A stretch of DNA of 64,000 nucleotides from Planococcus halocryophilus (GTDB lineage Bacteria > Bacillota > Bacilli > Bacillales_A > Planococcaceae), in contig NZ_JAKVTG010000001.1 in assembly GCF_022489025.1 (NCBI RefSeq), forward strand, positions 372,001 to 436,000, written 5' to 3'. Position 1 is the stretch's first letter; the number at the start of each line of letters is the position of its first letter. Positions 18,100-27,881 of the stretch are shown in pieces. Position numbers and translations under genes: made by a program. Below the pieces are notes generated by a model. It saw only the letters and a list, made by a program, of their open reading frames with translations. It did not search any database and was not told the DNA's origin.

Positions 18100-19659
18100 A
18101 TGGTTATTAATGAGTTCATCTTCGCTTTGCTTGGTATCATCGTCGGTGTAGTTGTTGGTTATTTTGCATTAAAAAAAGCAAACGATTCCAATATTGCAGG
18201 CGCTAAAAACTCTGCGGAGCAAATTGTCGAAGATGCAAAACGAGAAGCTGAAGCGCTGAAAAAAGAAGCATTATTGGAAGCGAAAGACGAAAATCATAAA
18301 TTGCGTACTGAAACAGAATCTGATATTCGGGAACGCCGTTCTGAACTACAAAGACAAGAGAATCGGTTGTTGCAGAGAGAAGAAAATTTGGATCGCAAGG
18401 ATGATGCATTAAACAAAAGAGAAGCGGGTCTAGAACGTAAAGACGAAGCACTCACAGAAAAACAACAGCATATTGAACAGATGGAGAGCAAAGCCGAAGA
18501 TTTAGTCCGACAGCAACAATCTGAAATGGAACGAATCTCATCTTTGACACGAGAAGAAGCCAAATCTATTATCTTGCAAGATGTTGAAAAAGAACTTTCA
18601 ACTGATATTGCGGTAATGATGAAAGAATCTGAAGCTCGTGCAAAAGAAGAATCGGACAAAAAAGCGAAAAATATTTTATCATTGGCGATGCAACGATTTG
18701 CGGCAGACCATGTAGCAGAAACTACTGTATCAGTAGTAAATCTGCCAAACGATGAAATGAAAGGTCGTATCATCGGGCGTGAAGGACGTAACATCCGTAC
18801 GCTTGAAACCTTAACAGGAATCGATTTAATCATCGATGATACACCAGAAGCGGTTATTCTGTCAGGATTTGATCCAATCCGTCGTGAAACGGCTCGATTG
18901 GCTCTAGAAAAACTGGTATCAGATGGTCGTATCCATCCAGCGCGCATTGAAGAAATGGTTGAGAAGTCTAGACGTGAAGTGGATGAACAAATTCGTGAAA
19001 TTGGTGAACAAACCACATTTGACGTAGGAGTTCATAATTTACATCCAGATTTGATCAAAATTCTTGGACGCCTTCGCTACCGTACAAGTTACGGACAAAA
19101 TGTGCTGAAGCACTCTGTGGAAGTAGCATTCTTGTCAGGCTTAATGGCAGCTGAACTTGGAGAAGACGTTACACTAGCTCGTCGTGCCGGACTACTACAT
19201 GACATTGGTAAAGCAATCGATCACGAAGTAGAAGGTAGCCACGTTGAAATCGGTGTAGAACTTGGAACTAAGTACAAAGAGCATCCTGTAGTGATTAACA
19301 GTATTGCTTCCCACCACGGTGACACAGAAGCGACGTCAATCATTTCTGTCATTGTCGCAGCAGCAGATGCATTGTCTGCCGCTCGTCCAGGTGCAAGAAG
19401 TGAAACATTGGAAAACTACATTCGTCGCCTAGAAAAACTTGAAGAAATTTCCGAGTCGTATGAAGGCGTAGAGAAATCATTCGCTATTCAAGCGGGACGT
19501 GAAATTCGCATTATGGTGCGACCTGAACAAATTGATGATATGACAGCACATCGTTTAGCTCGAGACATCCGGAAACGGATAGAAGAAGAGTTAGATTATC
19601 CAGGTCATATTAAAGTGACGGTTATTAGAGAAACTAGAGCAGTTGAATACGCAAAATAA
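18100..19659 (+). CDS. rny: Ribonuclease Y
   Basis: A 519-residue membrane-anchored endoribonuclease that starts mRNA turnover. In order: N-terminal membrane helix (about 4-24), a long Glu/Lys/Arg-rich coiled coil (about 30-195), a KH RNA-binding domain ([21 protein letters not shown]), and an HD metal-dependent hydrolase domain with [14 protein letters not shown] and ASHHGD. ATG 18100 follows AGAGGAGGTG by 7 bases. It is placed between recA and ymdB as in B. subtilis, where pbpX intervenes. Confidence 0.96.
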   Translation: MVINEFIFALLGIIVGVVVGYFALKKANDSNIAGAKNSAEQIVEDAKREAEALKKEALLEAKDENHKLRTETESDIRERRSELQRQENRLLQREENLDRKDDALNKREAGLERKDEALTEKQQHIEQMESKAEDLVRQQQSEMERISSLTREEAKSIILQDVEKELSTDIAVMMKESEARAKEESDKKAKNILSLAMQRFAADHVAETTVSVVNLPNDEMKGRIIGREGRNIRTLETLTGIDLIIDDTPEAVILSGFDPIRRETARLALEKLVSDGRIHPARIEEMVEKSRREVDEQIREIGEQTTFDVGVHNLHPDLIKILGRLRYRTSYGQNVLKHSVEVAFLSGLMAAELGEDVTLARRAGLLHDIGKAIDHEVEGSHVEIGVELGTKYKEHPVVINSIASHHGDTEATSIISVIVAAADALSAARPGARSETLENYIRRLEKLEEISESYEGVEKSFAIQAGREIRIMVRPEQIDDMTAHRLARDIRKRIEEELDYPGHIKVTVIRETRAVEYAK

Positions 19660-19666
19660 TAAGAGT

Positions 19667-19704
19667 AAGGCTTCGATGAATGTCTATTCAAAGAAGCCTT
19701 TTTC
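19667..19704 (+). terminator. Terminator after rny
   Basis: AAGGCTTC / GAAGCCTT stem with a GAAT/ATTC inner pair, then TTTTC. It ends 21 bases before the ymdB start, so ymdB may depend partly on read-through. Confidence 0.8.
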
Positions 19705-19725
19705 TTATGGGAAAAAGGTGAGTTT

Positions 19726-20523
19726 GTGAAAATTTTATTTATTGGAGATATTGTCGGATCAATCGGAAGAGATGCACTAGAATCGTATTTACCGAGGTTA
19801 AAAAGAAAATATGCACCAGATGTAATTATTGCCAATGGTGAAAATGCAGCAGCAGGTCGCGGCATTACTAAAGCTATTTATCAAGACCTTTTATTCATGG
19901 GCGTGGATATGGTAACGATGGGTAACCATACATGGGACCAGAAAGAAATTTTTGATTTTATAGATGAAGTTGATTATTTGATTCGCCCAGCAAACTTTTC
20001 AGATGAAGCACCAGGTCGCGGAATGGCTACGGTCACAAAAAATGGTCAAACTTTGTCTGTTATTAATTTGCATGGCCGTGTGTTCTTACCACCTCATGAA
20101 GATCCATTCCAAAAAGCGGATGAGCTTATAGCCGAAGCTAAAGCTATTTCGCCATTAGTGTTTGTGGATTTTCATGCAGAAGCAACAAGCGAAAAAATTG
20201 CGATGGGTTGGCATTTAGATGGGCGCGCTTCAGTGGTTGTTGGAACACATACACACGTTCAAACTGCCGATGCACGTATTTTACCAAATGGCACTGCGTA
20301 CATTTCGGATGTGGGAATGACGGGACCGTATGATGAAATATTAGGCATGAACAAAGAAGCTGTGTTGTATCGTTTCAAAACGAATATGCCAACTCGATTT
20401 GAAGTGCCAAAACGTGGCCGTTCAGTGGTGAGTGGATTTTTCACAGAAGTGGATGATCAAACGGGTAAAGCGACAAGCTTTGAACGCGTTTATATCAATG
20501 AAGATTATCCGTTCCAAGGATAA
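19726..20523 (+). CDS. ymdB: Metallophosphoesterase YmdB
   Basis: A 265-residue calcineurin-like phosphodiesterase (TIGR00282 family). Metal ligands are visible in FIGDIVGSIGRDAL, NGENAAAGRG, MGNHTWDQKE, VDFHAEATSEK and VVGTHTHVQTADARI. In B. subtilis YmdB hydrolyses 2',3'-cyclic nucleotides or cAMP and influences biofilm/motility decisions. GTG at 19726 is the start, after AAAAAGGTGAG. In B. subtilis spoVS follows; here the downstream space has no spoVS. Confidence 0.93.
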   Translation: MKILFIGDIVGSIGRDALESYLPRLKRKYAPDVIIANGENAAAGRGITKAIYQDLLFMGVDMVTMGNHTWDQKEIFDFIDEVDYLIRPANFSDEAPGRGMATVTKNGQTLSVINLHGRVFLPPHEDPFQKADELIAEAKAISPLVFVDFHAEATSEKIAMGWHLDGRASVVVGTHTHVQTADARILPNGTAYISDVGMTGPYDEILGMNKEAVLYRFKTNMPTRFEVPKRGRSVVSGFFTEVDDQTGKATSFERVYINEDYPFQG

Positions 20524-20567
20524 ATCTCCAGCTTCGTGACGAAACTTCGACAATTAGAGCAGAGACC

Positions 20568-20597
20568 TTGAAGTGCAAGCCTCATTTTCAGTATAAT
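20568..20597 (+). promoter_or_regulatory. Candidate promoter upstream of ricA
   Basis: TTGAAG and TATAAT are separated by 18 bases. The transcript would have a leader of about 245 bases before ricA, including the miaB remnant. Confidence 0.5.
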
Positions 20598-20749
20598 GAG
20601 GGAGTGAGTAAAAAGAGTTTTTTAGAGATGGAAAGATCTATTTCTTTACAAACTTCGAACAGATCGTGAGATTTAAAAAATATCTAAATGCTATCAAAAG
20701 GTATAGACCTTGCTAGTTGTAAATACGTACAGTAAGGGTTTGTGCTTAA

Positions 20750-20845
20750 AATAAAGATGTCAAAGTCCGATTTACCGAAACTAAAACATGGTCGCAATGC
20801 AGTGAACAACTAGAAGCTGTCGCTGGCCAAGAAATGGGTGTTTAA
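20750..20845 (+). pseudogene. C-terminal remnant of miaB (tRNA methylthiotransferase)
   Basis: The frame ending in TAA two bases before ricA encodes VKVRFTETKTWS followed by QCSEQLEAVAGQEMGV. The first part closely resembles the C-terminal TRAM domain of MiaB as I recall it (VKV-ITE-KTWSLNGE), and B. subtilis has miaB directly upstream of ricA (ymcA). A stop codon interrupts the frame at 20747 and nothing upstream resembles the radical-SAM body, so all but about the last 30 codons appear deleted, with small changes after KTWS. The identification is from memory and short, hence moderate confidence. Confidence 0.6.
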
Positions 20846-20847
20846 AA

Positions 20848-21276
20848 ATGACATACACAAAACAAGAAATCGTCGACAAAGCACGCGAAGTCGCAGATAT
20901 GATCGCAGCAACAGAAGAAGTGGATTTCTTTAAACGTGCAGAAGCACAAATTAACGAAAACCAACAAATTCGCGAAAAAATTGCTAGCCTGAAAAGTTTA
21001 CAAAAACAAGCAGTAAACTTCCAAGCATACGGCAAAGAACGTGCGTTGAATTTAATCGAAGGTAAAATTTCGAAGATTGAAGAAGAAATTGACGCTGTGC
21101 CGATCGTTCAAGAATTCAAGCAATCGCAAAGCGATGTCAACTCATTGTTACAAATGGTATCAACAGCAATTGCTAACCAAGTAACAAACAACATCATTAC
21201 TGAAACAGGTGGCGATTTGTTACGCGGCGAAACAGGATCAAAAGTCCGCAACGACAAACCAGGAAGCTGCGGGTAA
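20848..21276 (+). CDS. ricA: RicA/YmcA family regulator
   Basis: A 142-residue, mostly helical, highly charged protein of the YlbF/YmcA family (YTKQEIVDKAREVADMI, EEVDFFKRAEAQINEN). With RicF (YlbF) and RicT (YaaT) it forms a complex that affects RNase Y-dependent mRNA maturation, competence and biofilm formation, and it carries Fe-S clusters; the single Cys two residues from the C-terminus fits a ligand role. rny is encoded nearby. cotE, which follows in B. subtilis, is absent. A repeat begins 4 bases after the stop codon. Confidence 0.87.
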   Translation: MTYTKQEIVDKAREVADMIAATEEVDFFKRAEAQINENQQIREKIASLKSLQKQAVNFQAYGKERALNLIEGKISKIEEEIDAVPIVQEFKQSQSDVNSLLQMVSTAIANQVTNNIITETGGDLLRGETGSKVRNDKPGSCG

Positions 21277-21280
21277 CAAG

Positions 21281-21395
21281 AAAAGCGTAAACGACCGTTA
21301 AGCTCCGACGGCATAAGACGATCTGGCGAAGCGGCGTTATTTCAGCCGCACAGCCAGAGTGGCTTATGACCCGAGGGGCTGGTCGTTGAAGCTAG
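21281..21395 (-). repeat. Intergenic palindromic repeat, copy C (inverted)
   Basis: On the minus strand it reads CTAGCTTCAACGACC at the start and ACGCTTTTCT at the end, the same layout as copies A and B. Helices: ACGACC/GGTCGT, CATAAG/CTTATG, CTGGC/GCCAG, GCGGC/GCCGC. The CTGGC/GCCAG pair replaces CTGAC/GTCAG of A and B on both sides. Confidence 0.82.
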
Positions 21396-21403
21396 CCGAA
21401 GAG

Positions 21404-21450
21404 AAAAGCGTAAACGACCGTTAAGCTCCGACGGCATAAAACAATCTGGT
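21404..21450 (-). repeat. Half copy of the palindromic repeat
   Basis: Repeats 21281-21327 at an offset of 123 bases, with the first 36 positions identical and three or so differences after that. Only one outer arm is present, so it cannot form the long hairpin by itself. Confidence 0.8.
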
Positions 21451-21498
21451 CTTTATAACCGAATACAAGCGAGAAGTGAAACGCATTTAAACAGAATT

Positions 21499-21531
21499 AA
21501 ACTGAAAGAGCCAAAGCTCTTTCAGTTTTTT
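21499..21531 (+). terminator. Terminator upstream of mutS
   Basis: ACTGAAAGAGC / GCTCTTTCAGT with a 4-base loop, then six Ts. It ends transcripts coming from ricA and the repeat. Confidence 0.9.
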
Positions 21532-21594
21532 CTTTTCCGCCTTTATTTTTGGTATAATGGAGAAACGACGAATCGATTTGAAAGAGGTTTTAAA

Positions 21595-24114
21595 ATGGCA
21601 CCGACACCAATGATGCAACAATATTTTCAAGTGAAATCCGAATACTTGGATGCTTTTTTGTTTTTCCGTTTAGGCGATTTTTACGAATTGTTTTATGATG
21701 ATGCGATTAAAGCATCTCAACTACTAGAAATCACGTTAACCGCACGTGGAGGAAATGGCGATGACCGGATTCCGATGTGTGGCGTGCCTCACCATGCGGC
21801 AAAAAACTATATTGATCAGTTAATCTTAAAAGGTCATAAAGTGGCCATTTGTGAACAAGTAGAAGACCCGAAAACGACTAAAGGCGTTGTGAAGCGCGAG
21901 GTCGTCCGTTTAATAACACCTGGGACACATACAGAGGGAAAAAGTGTAGATTCCAAATCTAATGTTTTTTTAGCTGCTGCTGATGAACTAACAGATGGTT
22001 TCGCTTTGTCATATGTGGATATTAGTACGGGTGAAGCTACAGCGACGTACATAATGGGAACTGAAAAAGCGTTATTACAGGAACTGCGCTCTTTAAGCAT
22101 TCGTGAATTAGTCGTCTCAGAGCAATTGTTTGTCTTGCTGACAGAAGAAGAACAAGATTTAGTCTTGTCGATTGAAACCATGGAAGATTCTTATCAGATG
22201 AATGCATCTTTGACGATAGATTGTCCAGAAGATTTACAAACTAGTTGTCACCGGTTGATGACGTATATTGCTCGTACACAAAAACAATCTTTAGACCATA
22301 TCCAAGCTTTTGCTTATAAAGAAAATAACCAATTACTAAGCATTGATTTTCATTCTAAACGAAATTTAGAATTACTGCAGTCTATTCGCGGCAATGAAAC
22401 AAAAGGCACTTTACTGTGGTTGTTAGATGAAACAATGACAGCAATGGGAAGCCGGAAATTAAAGCAATGGTTGCATCAACCATTAGCGAATAAACGAATG
22501 ATCGAAGAACGCCAACAAATGGTAGCGGCATTGATCGAGCGGTATTTCGTGCGTGTAGAGCTTCAAGGCTTGTTAAAAGAAGTTTATGACCTAGAACGTC
22601 TATCTGGGCGAATCGCCTTTGGTAGCGCTAGTGGGAGAGATTTAGCGCAGCTTCGCAGCTCTCTGGAGAAAGTTCCAATGCTAATCGATGAATTGGCGAA
22701 GTCAGGTAATCCAGCTTTACTGGAATTCGGTGAGAAATTGGATCGCTGTATTGAAGTTTGTGAATTACTGCAAGCCATTAGTGAAAATCCGCCCCTGTCA
22801 TCAAAAGAAGGTGGAGTGATTCGCGATGGGTTCCATGAGCGACTGGATGAATTCCGATATGCTTCACGTAATGGTAAAGACTGGATTGCTGAACTGGAGC
22901 AAAAAGAGCGCAAATTAACCGGCATCAAATCGTTAAAAATTGGCTATAACCGTATTTTTGGTTATTATATTGAAATCTCAAAAGCTAATATGCATTTAGC
23001 GGATTTAGAGCGCTATGACCGAAAGCAAACATTAGCAAACGCTGAACGTTATACCACGCCTGAACTAAAAGAAAAAGAAGCGTTAATCCTAACAGCTGAA
23101 GAAGAAAGTTTAGCACTCGAATATGAGTTGTTTGTAGCGATTCGAGACGAAGTGAAACAGTATATTTCACGCATTCAACGCTTGGCTTCTTCACTTAGTG
23201 GATTAGATGTCTTTTTAAGCTTTGCCAATGTGGCAGAAAAATACCGTTTTGTAAAACCTGATTTTAATGATTCCAATGAAATCTCCATAATCGAAGGGCG
23301 TCACCCAGTTGTCGAAAAAATGCTCAACAAACAACATTATGTACCAAATGACTGCGTTCTTGCGGAAAATCAAAATATGCTACTTATTACAGGACCAAAC
23401 ATGTCAGGTAAAAGTACGTATATGCGACAAGTTGCATTGACAATCGTCTTGGCTCAAATTGGTAGTTATGTACCTGCTGAATCTGCTAACTTACCAATTG
23501 TCGATCAAATTTTCACACGTATTGGAGCAGCTGATGACTTAGTTTCTGGACAAAGTACATTTATGGTTGAAATGCTGGAATCGCAATACGCCATTACCCA
23601 TGCAACCAAAAACAGCTTATTGCTGTTTGATGAAATTGGCCGTGGTACTTCGACATATGACGGAATGGCGCTAGCTCAATCAATGATTGAATATATTCAT
23701 AGAGAAATCGGTGCCAACACACTGTTTTCGACGCATTATCATGAGTTAACAGCGTTAGAAAATTCACTTGAAAAACTGCACAATGTTCACGTAGCAGCTA
23801 TGGAGCAGTCAGGCAAAGTAGTATTTCTTCATAAAGTAAAAAAAGGACCTGCTGATAAAAGCTACGGAATTCACGTTGCAGAGTTGGCCAATTTACCTGA
23901 AGCCATTCTTGCGCGTGCACGAGAATTGTTAAAAACTTTTGAACAAGATAAAAAGCAACAACCAAAAACAATCGAACAATTATCATTTTTTGATGAAGCG
24001 GATACAGAAAAAGACGAAATTTTACAAACCATTAAAGATGTACAAGTGTCGGCGATGACGCCGCTTCAAGCATTGCAAATGATTAATGACCTACAAGAGA
24101 AGTTAAACCAATAA
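21595..24114 (+). CDS. mutS: DNA mismatch repair protein MutS
   Basis: An 839-residue MutS. The mismatch-reading GDFYELFYDDA (Phe-x-Glu motif) is at residues 28-38; connector, lever and clamp domains follow. The ATPase has Walker A TGPNMSGKST, LLLFDEIGRGTSTYDG and FSTHYHELT. A C-terminal beta-clamp/dimer region begins about residue 780 (LSFFDE). ATG 21595 follows GAAAGAGG by 8 bases. mutL follows after 11 bases with its own ribosome site, forming the mutSL operon. Confidence 0.97.
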   Translation: MAPTPMMQQYFQVKSEYLDAFLFFRLGDFYELFYDDAIKASQLLEITLTARGGNGDDRIPMCGVPHHAAKNYIDQLILKGHKVAICEQVEDPKTTKGVVKREVVRLITPGTHTEGKSVDSKSNVFLAAADELTDGFALSYVDISTGEATATYIMGTEKALLQELRSLSIRELVVSEQLFVLLTEEEQDLVLSIETMEDSYQMNASLTIDCPEDLQTSCHRLMTYIARTQKQSLDHIQAFAYKENNQLLSIDFHSKRNLELLQSIRGNETKGTLLWLLDETMTAMGSRKLKQWLHQPLANKRMIEERQQMVAALIERYFVRVELQGLLKEVYDLERLSGRIAFGSASGRDLAQLRSSLEKVPMLIDELAKSGNPALLEFGEKLDRCIEVCELLQAISENPPLSSKEGGVIRDGFHERLDEFRYASRNGKDWIAELEQKERKLTGIKSLKIGYNRIFGYYIEISKANMHLADLERYDRKQTLANAERYTTPELKEKEALILTAEEESLALEYELFVAIRDEVKQYISRIQRLASSLSGLDVFLSFANVAEKYRFVKPDFNDSNEISIIEGRHPVVEKMLNKQHYVPNDCVLAENQNMLLITGPNMSGKSTYMRQVALTIVLAQIGSYVPAESANLPIVDQIFTRIGAADDLVSGQSTFMVEMLESQYAITHATKNSLLLFDEIGRGTSTYDGMALAQSMIEYIHREIGANTLFSTHYHELTALENSLEKLHNVHVAAMEQSGKVVFLHKVKKGPADKSYGIHVAELANLPEAILARARELLKTFEQDKKQQPKTIEQLSFFDEADTEKDEILQTIKDVQVSAMTPLQALQMINDLQEKLNQ

Positions 24115-24125
24115 GGAGTGAGCGC

Positions 24126-25943
24126 ATGGGCATCATTCGATTGATGGACGAACCTCTATCCAATAAAATAGCTGCTGGTGAAGTAGTAGAACGGCCGACT
24201 TCCGTCGTTAAAGAGCTAGTGGAAAACGCTATCGATGCGGGGAGTACGGCCATTGAAGTATTGCTTGTTGAAGCAGGACTGACTTCTATTCAAATAATCG
24301 ATAACGGGGCTGGTATGGATTCGGAAGATGCATTATTGTCATTTTCTCGCCATGCGACTAGTAAAATAGCGAACGAACATGATTTGTTCCGAATTCGGAC
24401 ACTTGGATTCCGCGGGGAAGCATTGGCTAGTATTGCATCAGTATCGAAAGTAACATTGCATACATCAAACGGTGAAAGTGGTACTTTTGTGCATATGGAA
24501 GGCGGCCGTTTGACAGAACATCGCGCGGGATCTCTTAGAAAAGGAACGGATATAAAAATTGATCAATTGTTTTTCAATACACCTGCTCGTTTAAAATATA
24601 TGAAAACCTTGCAGACAGAGTTGGGTCATTCAATTGATTTGTTAAACCGCTTTGCACTGAGTTATCCGGGAATTGCTTTTAAGCTGGGGCATGATGGCAG
24701 AACTATTCTTCAAACCTCAGGCAGTGGAGAAATCAAACGAGTATTGGCGGATATATATGGCGTAGCGATTGCTAAGAAAATGATTCCTTTTGAAGGGCAA
24801 TCTCATGACTACAAAATATCAGGTTATGCATCGCTTCCTGAAATAACGCGGGCCAATAAAAATTATATTTCTTTATTTGTAAATGGGCGTTGGGTTAAGC
24901 ATTACGCGATTGCCAATACAGTTCATAAAGCATATCATACGTTTTTGCCGTTAGAGCGCCAGCCAATAGTTGTCATGAATATTGAAGGAGACCCTTATTT
25001 GACGGATGTCAATGTGCATCCATCAAAGCAGCAAATTCGTTTAAGTAAAGAAAAAGAATTAATGGAATTGATCCATGAAACGCTTCGTCGAACTATTAGT
25101 ACAGTAGTTCGAGCACCCGTAATAGATAAACCAAAACCGGTTAAACAAGCGCCGACAAGACAATTAGATTTGTGGAAAAGCTCGTTTACAGTTCAAGAAA
25201 CAAAAGAAGAGCCGATTCAGGAATGGTCAAAACTTTCGGTAGGACAAGAAAAAGTATTTGTTCAACAAGAAAAAGAGTCTGTTCAACAGCATTACCCATC
25301 CGTTGAGGAAACACCACCTGTTCAAGAGTACGAGGAAGAACGAGAAGAAGGTCCTCAATTTCCAGAACTTGAAGTCGTTGGTCAAATTCATGGAACATAT
25401 ATCGTAGCGCAAAGTAACGATGGCTTTTATTTGATCGATCAACATGCAGCACAAGAACGTATTAAATACGAATACTTCCGTGAAAAAGTCGGAGATATTG
25501 ATAGTAACGAACGACAAGCTTTGTTGTTGCCGTTAACATTCCACTATAGTCGAGATGAAGCTTTAAGGTTAAAAGATCATTTACCTGTTCTTTCCGACAG
25601 TGGTGTTTTTCTAGAAGAGTTTGGAGATACATCGTTTATTGTCCGTGAATACCCAACATGGTTTCCAAAAGGCTTTGAACAAGAAGTCATCGAAGATTTA
25701 ATCGAACAAATTTTGGCAGAACGCAAAGTTGACGTGAAAAAATTGCGTGAAGATGCCGCAATCATGATGAGTTGTAAACGGTCGATTAAAGCAAATCATT
25801 TTCTGCAAAAACACGAAATGGAACGTTTGTTAGTAGAATTGAGAAAAGCTGAACAGCCTTTTACATGCCCGCATGGACGACCGGTTATTATTCATTTTAA
25901 AACCTATGATGTTGAAAAAATGTTCAAACGTGTAATGAATTAA
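24126..25943 (+). CDS. mutL: DNA mismatch repair protein MutL
   Basis: A 605-residue MutL. The GHKL ATPase N-terminal domain shows ENAIDAGST, IDNGAGM, RHATSKI, and TLGFRGEALASI; the linker (about 330-410) is rich in Gln/Glu; the C-terminal endonuclease domain contains DQHAAQERIKYE, SCKRSIKANHFL and CPHGRP, motifs typical of nicking MutL proteins in bacteria lacking MutH. ATG 24126 follows AAGGAGTG. It is cotranscribed with mutS. Confidence 0.97.
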   Translation: MGIIRLMDEPLSNKIAAGEVVERPTSVVKELVENAIDAGSTAIEVLLVEAGLTSIQIIDNGAGMDSEDALLSFSRHATSKIANEHDLFRIRTLGFRGEALASIASVSKVTLHTSNGESGTFVHMEGGRLTEHRAGSLRKGTDIKIDQLFFNTPARLKYMKTLQTELGHSIDLLNRFALSYPGIAFKLGHDGRTILQTSGSGEIKRVLADIYGVAIAKKMIPFEGQSHDYKISGYASLPEITRANKNYISLFVNGRWVKHYAIANTVHKAYHTFLPLERQPIVVMNIEGDPYLTDVNVHPSKQQIRLSKEKELMELIHETLRRTISTVVRAPVIDKPKPVKQAPTRQLDLWKSSFTVQETKEEPIQEWSKLSVGQEKVFVQQEKESVQQHYPSVEETPPVQEYEEEREEGPQFPELEVVGQIHGTYIVAQSNDGFYLIDQHAAQERIKYEYFREKVGDIDSNERQALLLPLTFHYSRDEALRLKDHLPVLSDSGVFLEEFGDTSFIVREYPTWFPKGFEQEVIEDLIEQILAERKVDVKKLREDAAIMMSCKRSIKANHFLQKHEMERLLVELRKAEQPFTCPHGRPVIIHFKTYDVEKMFKRVMN

Positions 25944-26001
25944 AATTTGCTGTCTTTATGGACAGATTTTAGGGTATAGGATATGAGAAAGGGTGTAGAA
26001 A

Positions 26002-26922
26002 ATGCAAATAACGAAAGACTATATGCGCGTTTCTGATGGTCACGAACTATATTATGAGTGTTACGAACCAATAAGCCCGATTGGTCATGTCCATATTATT
26101 CATGGCATGGCAGAGCACATAGAACGTTACCAAGAATTTGCGGAATATTTAGTGTCACGCGGATTTATAGTATCTGCACACGATCAACGGGGCCACGGAA
26201 AAACTGTTGAACGTAACGGCATACAAGGATATTTTGCAGATCATAATGGCTTTGAACGCGTGGTGGAAGATGCGCATACAGTTATACAAGAAGTGCAACA
26301 AGCAACTGGAAGACTGCCACTTGTATTGTTTGGTCATAGCATGGGCTCATTTGTGACTCGTCGTTATATTCAATTGTATAGTGAGTCGGTTTACCGTGTA
26401 GTATTGTCTGCTACAGGTGGAGACCCAGGTGTTTCTGGAAAACTTGGAAAAGTCATAGCAGCTGCGTCTGCAAAAATGTACGGCATGCAAGAACAAAGTG
26501 AAGCACTTGGAAAACTAACGTTTGGTAGCTTTAATAAACCATTTGAACATGAAGGTTCCGCATATGCTTGGTTAAGTCGAGACAAAGAAATGGTTGCAAA
26601 ATATGAAGCAGATCCGCTCTGTGGTTTTGAATCGACTAATCAATTTTATCGTGATCTGTTCTCGGGAATTACTACTGTGAACAATCCGGCAGCAATCGCT
26701 CACGTTCGTGAAGATTTGCCGATTTTACTAATTAGTGGAGCGGTAGACCCTGTAGGCGATAATGGCAAAGGTGTTTTCGGTGCAGCCAAACAATTTAGTG
26801 ATGCAGGTGTGAGTAAAGTTAAAGTATATCTTGCTGAAGGTGCAAGACATGAACTACTAAACGAACTTGGTCGTCACAATTACTTTAGTGTAATTGGAGA
26901 TTGGATGTGCGGAAATGATTGA
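26002..26922 (+). CDS. Alpha/beta hydrolase, lysophospholipase/monoacylglycerol lipase-like
   Basis: A 306-residue serine hydrolase of the Hydrolase_4 (serine aminopeptidase S33) group. The nucleophile elbow is GHSMG near residue 112; [10 protein letters not shown] near residue 35 supplies the oxyanion hole region; the likely acid is in [10 protein letters not shown] and the His in GARHELLNE. Such proteins hydrolyse lysophospholipids or monoglycerides, but the substrate cannot be read from sequence. It lies between mutL and miaA; its stop overlaps the miaA start by 8 bases, so both are probably translated from one message. Sequence GGGTATAGGAT upstream (25972-25982) may be part of a promoter. 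Confidence 0.82.
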   Translation: MQITKDYMRVSDGHELYYECYEPISPIGHVHIIHGMAEHIERYQEFAEYLVSRGFIVSAHDQRGHGKTVERNGIQGYFADHNGFERVVEDAHTVIQEVQQATGRLPLVLFGHSMGSFVTRRYIQLYSESVYRVVLSATGGDPGVSGKLGKVIAAASAKMYGMQEQSEALGKLTFGSFNKPFEHEGSAYAWLSRDKEMVAKYEADPLCGFESTNQFYRDLFSGITTVNNPAAIAHVREDLPILLISGAVDPVGDNGKGVFGAAKQFSDAGVSKVKVYLAEGARHELLNELGRHNYFSVIGDWMCGND

Positions 26923-27871
26923 TGTATTGGCCTTAGTTGGTCCAACAGCGTCTGGTAAGACTGCACTAAGCCTAGAGTTAGCCAAACACCTAAACGGGGA
27001 AATCATTAACGGAGACTCTATGCAGATTTACCGTGATATGACAATTGGCACAGCAAAAATTTTGCCGGAAGAAATGGCGGGCATTCCTCATCATTTAATC
27101 GATATTAAAGAGCCTGATGAAAGTTTTTCGGTAGCTGAATATCAACAATTGGTGCGGGAAAAAATTGCTGATATTCAATCACGTGGCAAGTTGCCGATTA
27201 TTGTTGGGGGTTCAGGTCTTTACGTTCAAGCGGTATTATTTGATTATCGTTTTTCAAAAGAAGCTGTTGATCAAGAGTTGCGCGAGAGCTTGAATAAGGA
27301 GTTAGAGCAATTCGGTATTGAATGGATGCATGAAAAATTGGTGAAATTGGATCCGCAAAGTGATATTCATCCAAATAATACGCGCCGTGTTTTGCGAGCC
27401 ATAGAAATATTCATGAGTGGTCAGCAAAAAGAAGACGGCAATTTAGCCTTGTCCCCAATGTATAACGAAGTCATTATTGGACTAGATATTCCGAGAAGTG
27501 TACTATATGAGCGTATCAACCAACGGGTGGACATAATGCTAGACCGAGGCTTAGTCGAAGAAGTAGAAGCGTTAAAGCAAAGAGGTATTCGAAATGTTCA
27601 ATCCATTCAAGCAATTGGTTATAAAGAAATCTATAGCTATTTAGATGGACAATGGAGTCTAGAGTTAGCAGTTGAAAAGCTCAAGCAAAACTCACGTAAA
27701 TATGCTAAAAGACAATTTACGTATTTTAAAAACAAGTTACCTATTTTCTGGATTGATGCATTGGAAAAGCCAGAAAAAAATCTCCAGGAAATAATTGCTT
27801 TTATGCAGGGAAATGACAGAGACTGTCGAATTGATAAACTTACGGCAAACCAAACGCCAACAGAGAAATAG
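26915..27871 (+). CDS. miaA: tRNA dimethylallyltransferase MiaA
   Basis: A 318-residue enzyme adding the dimethylallyl group to A37 of tRNAs reading UNN codons. It shows the P-loop [10 protein letters not shown] at the N-terminus, [11 protein letters not shown], the IVGGSGLY motif and [18 protein letters not shown] 26915 gives the usual N-terminus ([15 protein letters not shown]) and overlaps the upstream hydrolase gene; the longer TTG-started form adds seven unconserved residues. Downstream hfq follows after 10 bases. The MiaB step that normally follows seems to have lost its gene at the local site (20750-20845). Confidence 0.95.
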   Translation: MIDVLALVGPTASGKTALSLELAKHLNGEIINGDSMQIYRDMTIGTAKILPEEMAGIPHHLIDIKEPDESFSVAEYQQLVREKIADIQSRGKLPIIVGGSGLYVQAVLFDYRFSKEAVDQELRESLNKELEQFGIEWMHEKLVKLDPQSDIHPNNTRRVLRAIEIFMSGQQKEDGNLALSPMYNEVIIGLDIPRSVLYERINQRVDIMLDRGLVEEVEALKQRGIRNVQSIQAIGYKEIYSYLDGQWSLELAVEKLKQNSRKYAKRQFTYFKNKLPIFWIDALEKPEKNLQEIIAFMQGNDRDCRIDKLTANQTPTEK

Positions 27872-27881
27872 GGGGATTCAC

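Larger units (their letters stand above)
20524..20847 (+). other. Gap between ymdB and ricA
   Basis: Apart from a likely promoter (20568-20597) and the 30-codon miaB-like remnant at its right end, I see no gene here. B. subtilis carries spoVS, tdh, kbl and miaB at this place. A short GTG frame near 20605 has no proper ribosome site. Confidence 0.6.
21277..21594 (+). other. Gap between ricA and mutS
   Basis: No gene. It contains repeat copy C in inverted orientation, a partial second copy of its outer half, a strong terminator (21499-21531) and a TATAAT box at 21553-21558 that probably belongs to the mutS promoter. Confidence 0.7.

Noticed and set aside
18294-19016. 240-codon open frame on the minus strand inside rny
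   Set aside because: It is antisense to the coiled-coil and KH parts of RNase Y, has no ribosome site, is Ser/Arg-rich as expected for a complement of Glu/Lys-rich codons, and matches nothing I know.
20605-20670. Short GTG-started frame after the promoter at 20568
   Set aside because: The purine-rich stretch abuts the GTG with no spacing, and the 21-residue product resembles nothing.
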